Assembly: GCF_021173675.1 (NCBI RefSeq)
Contig: NZ_JAIHON010000001.1
Coordinates: 558,001 to 622,000, forward strand
DNA from: Streptomyces lincolnensis
GTDB lineage: Bacteria; Actinomycetota; Actinomycetes; Streptomycetales; Streptomycetaceae
Length of the DNA: 64,000 nucleotides
Direction of reading: 5' to 3'
Both the position numbers and the translations under genes were made by a program. This document shows, in pieces, positions 61,892-64,000 of this stretch. Under the pieces are notes generated by a model, which saw only the letters and a program-made list of their open reading frames with translations, did no database searches and had not been told where the DNA came from. Each line of letters begins with the position of its first letter. Positions within the stretch are counted from its first letter, which is position 1.

Positions 61892-62722
61892 ATGGGCACC
61901 ACGACACGGACACGGACACGGAGGAACGCCTCCGCCATGAAGATGGTGGGCGCGCTGCTCGCCCTCTTCCGCGAGGCCGCCGGATACACGCAGAGGTCAC
62001 TGGGCGAGCGGTTCGTCGTCGGCGAGCAGCAGATCGCCTCCATTGAGCAAGGCAGACGGCCCTTGAAGCCGGACCTCGCCGAGCAGCTGGACGAACTCCT
62101 CGACACCAAGGGGGCGTTGGCGACGGCACTGAGCAGGATGCCCGAGGTGGATCTCGTTCCGTTGTGGGCGGAGGAGTATCTGGATCGGGAGCGGGAGGCT
62201 ATTGCGATCTCGTGGTACGAGAGTCTGCTCGTCCCCGGGTTGCTTCAGACGGAGGCGTATGCGCGGGCGGTCTTCAACAACAAGGTGCCGGTCTACGACG
62301 ACGACACGGTCGAGCAGCTGGTGGCGGCTCGTATCGAGCGCCGGGAGATTCTGCACCGCAAGGTGCCACCAATGATGAGCTTCGTCATCTGGGAGGCGGC
62401 GTTGCGAGACCAACTCGGCGGACGAGAGGTGTACGTCGAGCAAGTGATGCACCTGAGGGAGTACGCCGATCTGCCTGGCCTCGCGCTCCAGATCCTGCCA
62501 CTCGGCCGAACCTCGCACGCGGGACTTTCGGGGCCGTTCATCCTGCTGGAGACCCCCGACCACCAGCGGCTCGGGTACAGCGAATCCCAGCGTGGGAGCC
62601 AACTGATCGCCGATCAGGACGAGGTGGCGATCCTCAACCAGAAGTATGCGATGCTGCGAACGCAGGCCCTCAACGCCGAAGACACGAGGGCCCTGTTGGA
62701 CCGTCTTCTGGGAGAACAATGA
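61892..62722 (+). CDS. XRE-family DUF5753 regulator (WhiJ-like partner)
   Basis: This 276-residue protein has an N-terminal XRE HTH (GALLALFREAAGYTQRSLGERFVVGEQQIASIEQGRR, about residues 18-56) and a C-terminal DUF5753 domain (LVPLWAEEYLDREREAIAISWYESLLVPGLLQTEAYARAVF). This family, abundant in Streptomyces, pairs with DUF397 proteins; WhiJ is the studied example in development. Some are described as antitoxin-like (Scr1). ATG 61892 is the first good start. Its stop overlaps the DUF397 start (ATGA). Confidence 0.92.
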   Translation: MGTTTRTRTRRNASAMKMVGALLALFREAAGYTQRSLGERFVVGEQQIASIEQGRRPLKPDLAEQLDELLDTKGALATALSRMPEVDLVPLWAEEYLDREREAIAISWYESLLVPGLLQTEAYARAVFNNKVPVYDDDTVEQLVAARIERREILHRKVPPMMSFVIWEAALRDQLGGREVYVEQVMHLREYADLPGLALQILPLGRTSHAGLSGPFILLETPDHQRLGYSESQRGSQLIADQDEVAILNQKYAMLRTQALNAEDTRALLDRLLGEQ

Positions 62723-62898
62723 GCGGCACCGCGCTTGAATGGTTCAAGTCCAGCTACAGCAGCGAGGAAGGCGGCGCGTGCCTGGAGGTCGCCGCCCACC
62801 CCACCACCATCCACATCCGCGACTCCAAAACCCCCACCACCCCCCACCTCACCGTCACCCCCGCCACCTGGACCGCGTTCCTCAAGCTGCACCGATGA
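62719..62898 (+). CDS. DUF397 small protein
   Basis: This 59-residue protein begins WFKSSYSSEEGGACLEVA and ends HIRDSKTP...LTVTPATWTAFL, the DUF397 signature. It is translationally coupled to the upstream XRE protein, as is usual for the pair, and probably binds it to alter DNA binding. It is also coupled to the next gene (ATGA at 62895-62898). Confidence 0.92.
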   Translation: MSGTALEWFKSSYSSEEGGACLEVAAHPTTIHIRDSKTPTTPHLTVTPATWTAFLKLHR

Positions 62899-63527
62899 AC
62901 GCCATCCCCGCGCTGCTGGATCATCTCGTCCTCGCGACCCCCGATCTCGCCGCGACGGTGGAGGACTTCGCCCGGCGTACCGGGGTGACCCCGGCGCCGG
63001 GTGGGGTGCATGTGGGGCTGGGGACGCGGAACCGGCTCGTGGCGCTGGGCGGGGCGAGTTATCTGGAGATCATCGGGCCGGATCCGGAGCAGGCGGCGTA
63101 CAAAGGGCCGCGGCCCTTCGACGTGGACCTGCTGACCGGACCGCGGACGGTGACGTGGGCGATCGCACCGCCCGATCTGGACGCGGCGGTCGAGGCGGCC
63201 CGGAGTCAGGGGTACGACCCCGGTGCCGTACGGGCGATGAGCCGCCGCAGGCCCGACGGCACGCTGTTGGAGTGGCGGCTGACGGACGGCGAGACCGCGC
63301 ACCCCTCGGGGCTGGTGCCGTTCCTGATCGACTGGGGGGCGACGATCCATCCGTCCGCCTCCGGCCTGCCCACCACTCCCCTGCTCGCGCTGTCGGCGAG
63401 CGCTCCGGAGCCGGATGAGATCCGGCCGTTGCTGACCGCCGTAGGGACCACGCTCGACCTCACCACCGGGCCTGTCGGGTTCTCCTTCACGGTGGACTCG
63501 CCGCGCGGGCCGGCGACGTTCACGTGA
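62895..63527 (+). CDS. VOC/glyoxalase-like protein
   Basis: This 210-residue protein starts LLDHLVLATPDLAATVEDFARRTGVTPAPGGVHVGLGTRNRLVALGGASYLEIIGPDP, the Glyoxalase_3 type of the vicinal oxygen chelate fold with a His and Glu able to bind a metal. The substrate is unknown. Overlap with the DUF397 stop suggests cotranscription, though a functional link is not evident. Confidence 0.85.
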   Translation: MNAIPALLDHLVLATPDLAATVEDFARRTGVTPAPGGVHVGLGTRNRLVALGGASYLEIIGPDPEQAAYKGPRPFDVDLLTGPRTVTWAIAPPDLDAAVEAARSQGYDPGAVRAMSRRRPDGTLLEWRLTDGETAHPSGLVPFLIDWGATIHPSASGLPTTPLLALSASAPEPDEIRPLLTAVGTTLDLTTGPVGFSFTVDSPRGPATFT

Positions 63528-63536
63528 GCCAGGGGT

Positions 63537-64000
63537 TCACCGCTCCGCCACCCGGCCGCTGAAGCACTCCTCCGTCCCGCCCGCCACGGGCCGGAAGCAC
63601 GCCCGGACGGTGGTGCCGGGCCGGGTCTCGGTCATGAACGTGTAGATGTACTCCTTGGCGTCGGCGGCGTCCGCGATCCGGACGGAGCGGGCGGGGCCGT
63701 CCGCGCGCATCTCCAGCCGGTCGCCGATCCGCGTGTCCCACATCCGGGCCCAGCTCGTCCCGCACATCCTGCTGTGGCGCAGTTCCAGCGACGCCCCGGT
63801 GGCGGTGCGGTACGTGGCGAGGGTGTCCGGCTGCGCGCCGCAGTGCGTGGCCATCGGGCTCTTGCCCTCGCAGGCGGCACCCTCGCACAGGGGAGCGACC
63901 GCGGACGGCGACACGGACGACCTCGACGAACCGTCCCCGGGCGACCACAGGAACAGCGCCGCGGCCAGGGCTCCGACCAGTACGGCGCACAGGACGGAGA
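63537..64000 (-). CDS. DUF2690 membrane protein, C-terminal part (5' end outside window)
   Basis: The frame is open to the right edge. A transmembrane helix (SVLCAVLVGALAAALFLW) is followed by an extracytoplasmic DUF2690 domain: CEGKSPMATHCGAQPDTLATY, ASLELRHSRMCGTSWARMWDTRIGDRLEM, with paired Cys for disulfides. In many Streptomyces proteins this arrangement follows an N-terminal XRE HTH, making a membrane-bound regulator; that part would lie beyond the window. It is convergent with the VOC gene. Confidence 0.82.
   Translation of the reverse strand, partial: SVLCAVLVGALAAALFLWSPGDGSSRSSVSPSAVAPLCEGAACEGKSPMATHCGAQPDTLATYRTATGASLELRHSRMCGTSWARMWDTRIGDRLEMRADGPARSVRIADAADAKEYIYTFMTETRPGTTVRACFRPVAGGTEECFSGRVAER

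Overview
The window looks like a stretch of a Streptomyces-type actinomycete chromosome. GC content is very high, with strong G/C at third codon positions. Tat and lipoprotein signals are common, sugar ABC importers come without their own ATPase, and an XRE/DUF5753-DUF397 gene pair and a DUF2690 membrane protein are present. I found one in-frame TTA (bldA-type) codon in the confidently started genes, near the start of an MFS gene. No rRNA, tRNA, CRISPR array, insertion sequence or prophage was recognised.

Layout. (1) 1-7155: the C-terminal part of a GH2 beta-galactosidase, then an ABC-2 exporter operon (ATPase plus two permeases) translationally coupled to an MFS transporter, a convergent MFS gene, and a small unknown gene. 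(2) 6625-14918: a His-rich Tat-exported PHP metallohydrolase, a secreted endonuclease/phosphatase-fold enzyme with a jacalin-like domain, a TetR regulator, a WXG/papain-fold protein paired with a chagasin-like lipoprotein, and a secreted protein of unknown function. (3) 14924-24613: a plant pectin/arabinogalactan locus with a DUF2264 protein, a CE12 rhamnogalacturonan acetylesterase, a PL4 rhamnogalacturonan lyase, a GH43 galactanase-like enzyme with a ricin-type lectin domain, a GH43 arabinofuranosidase-like enzyme, and a membrane-anchored beta-repeat surface protein. (4) 24665-32058: housekeeping and accessory genes (Rid protein, DUF4328, amino-acid permease, homocysteine methyltransferase, LacI regulator, DHFR-fold protein, carboxylesterase). 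(5) 32198-44567: a polyuronide locus with two alginate-lyase-family proteins, a GH28-like beta-helix protein, a complete sugar importer (two permeases and a Tat lipoprotein), a D-2-hydroxyacid dehydrogenase and a LacI regulator. (6) 44966-50945: a second sugar importer coupled to an intracellular GH43 enzyme and a third LacI regulator. (7) 50956-64000: mixed genes, including a DMT exporter with a divergent TetR, a ComB-like phosphatase, HAD, DinB, a 1239-residue HTH-NACHT NTPase, ThuA, a decayed membrane-protein gene, and a SpoIIAB-like/XRE/DUF397 developmental-type cluster.

How it works together. Secreted Tat or Sec enzymes of regions 3 and 5 would cut pectic and uronic-acid polysaccharides outside the cell. 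The two importers, which probably share a distant MsiK-type ATPase, would take up the oligosaccharides, and the cytoplasmic GH43 and dehydrogenase would process them. LacI-type palindromes (AACCGGTT cores, and CGAA-N2-TTCG or AAGCGCTT types) sit in front of these units. Two closely similar LacI proteins (28615 and 43461) bracket region 5 and may share operators. The best candidates for undescribed biology are the WXG/papain-fold protein with its chagasin-like lipoprotein (11211-13291) and the HTH-NACHT protein (56295-60014).
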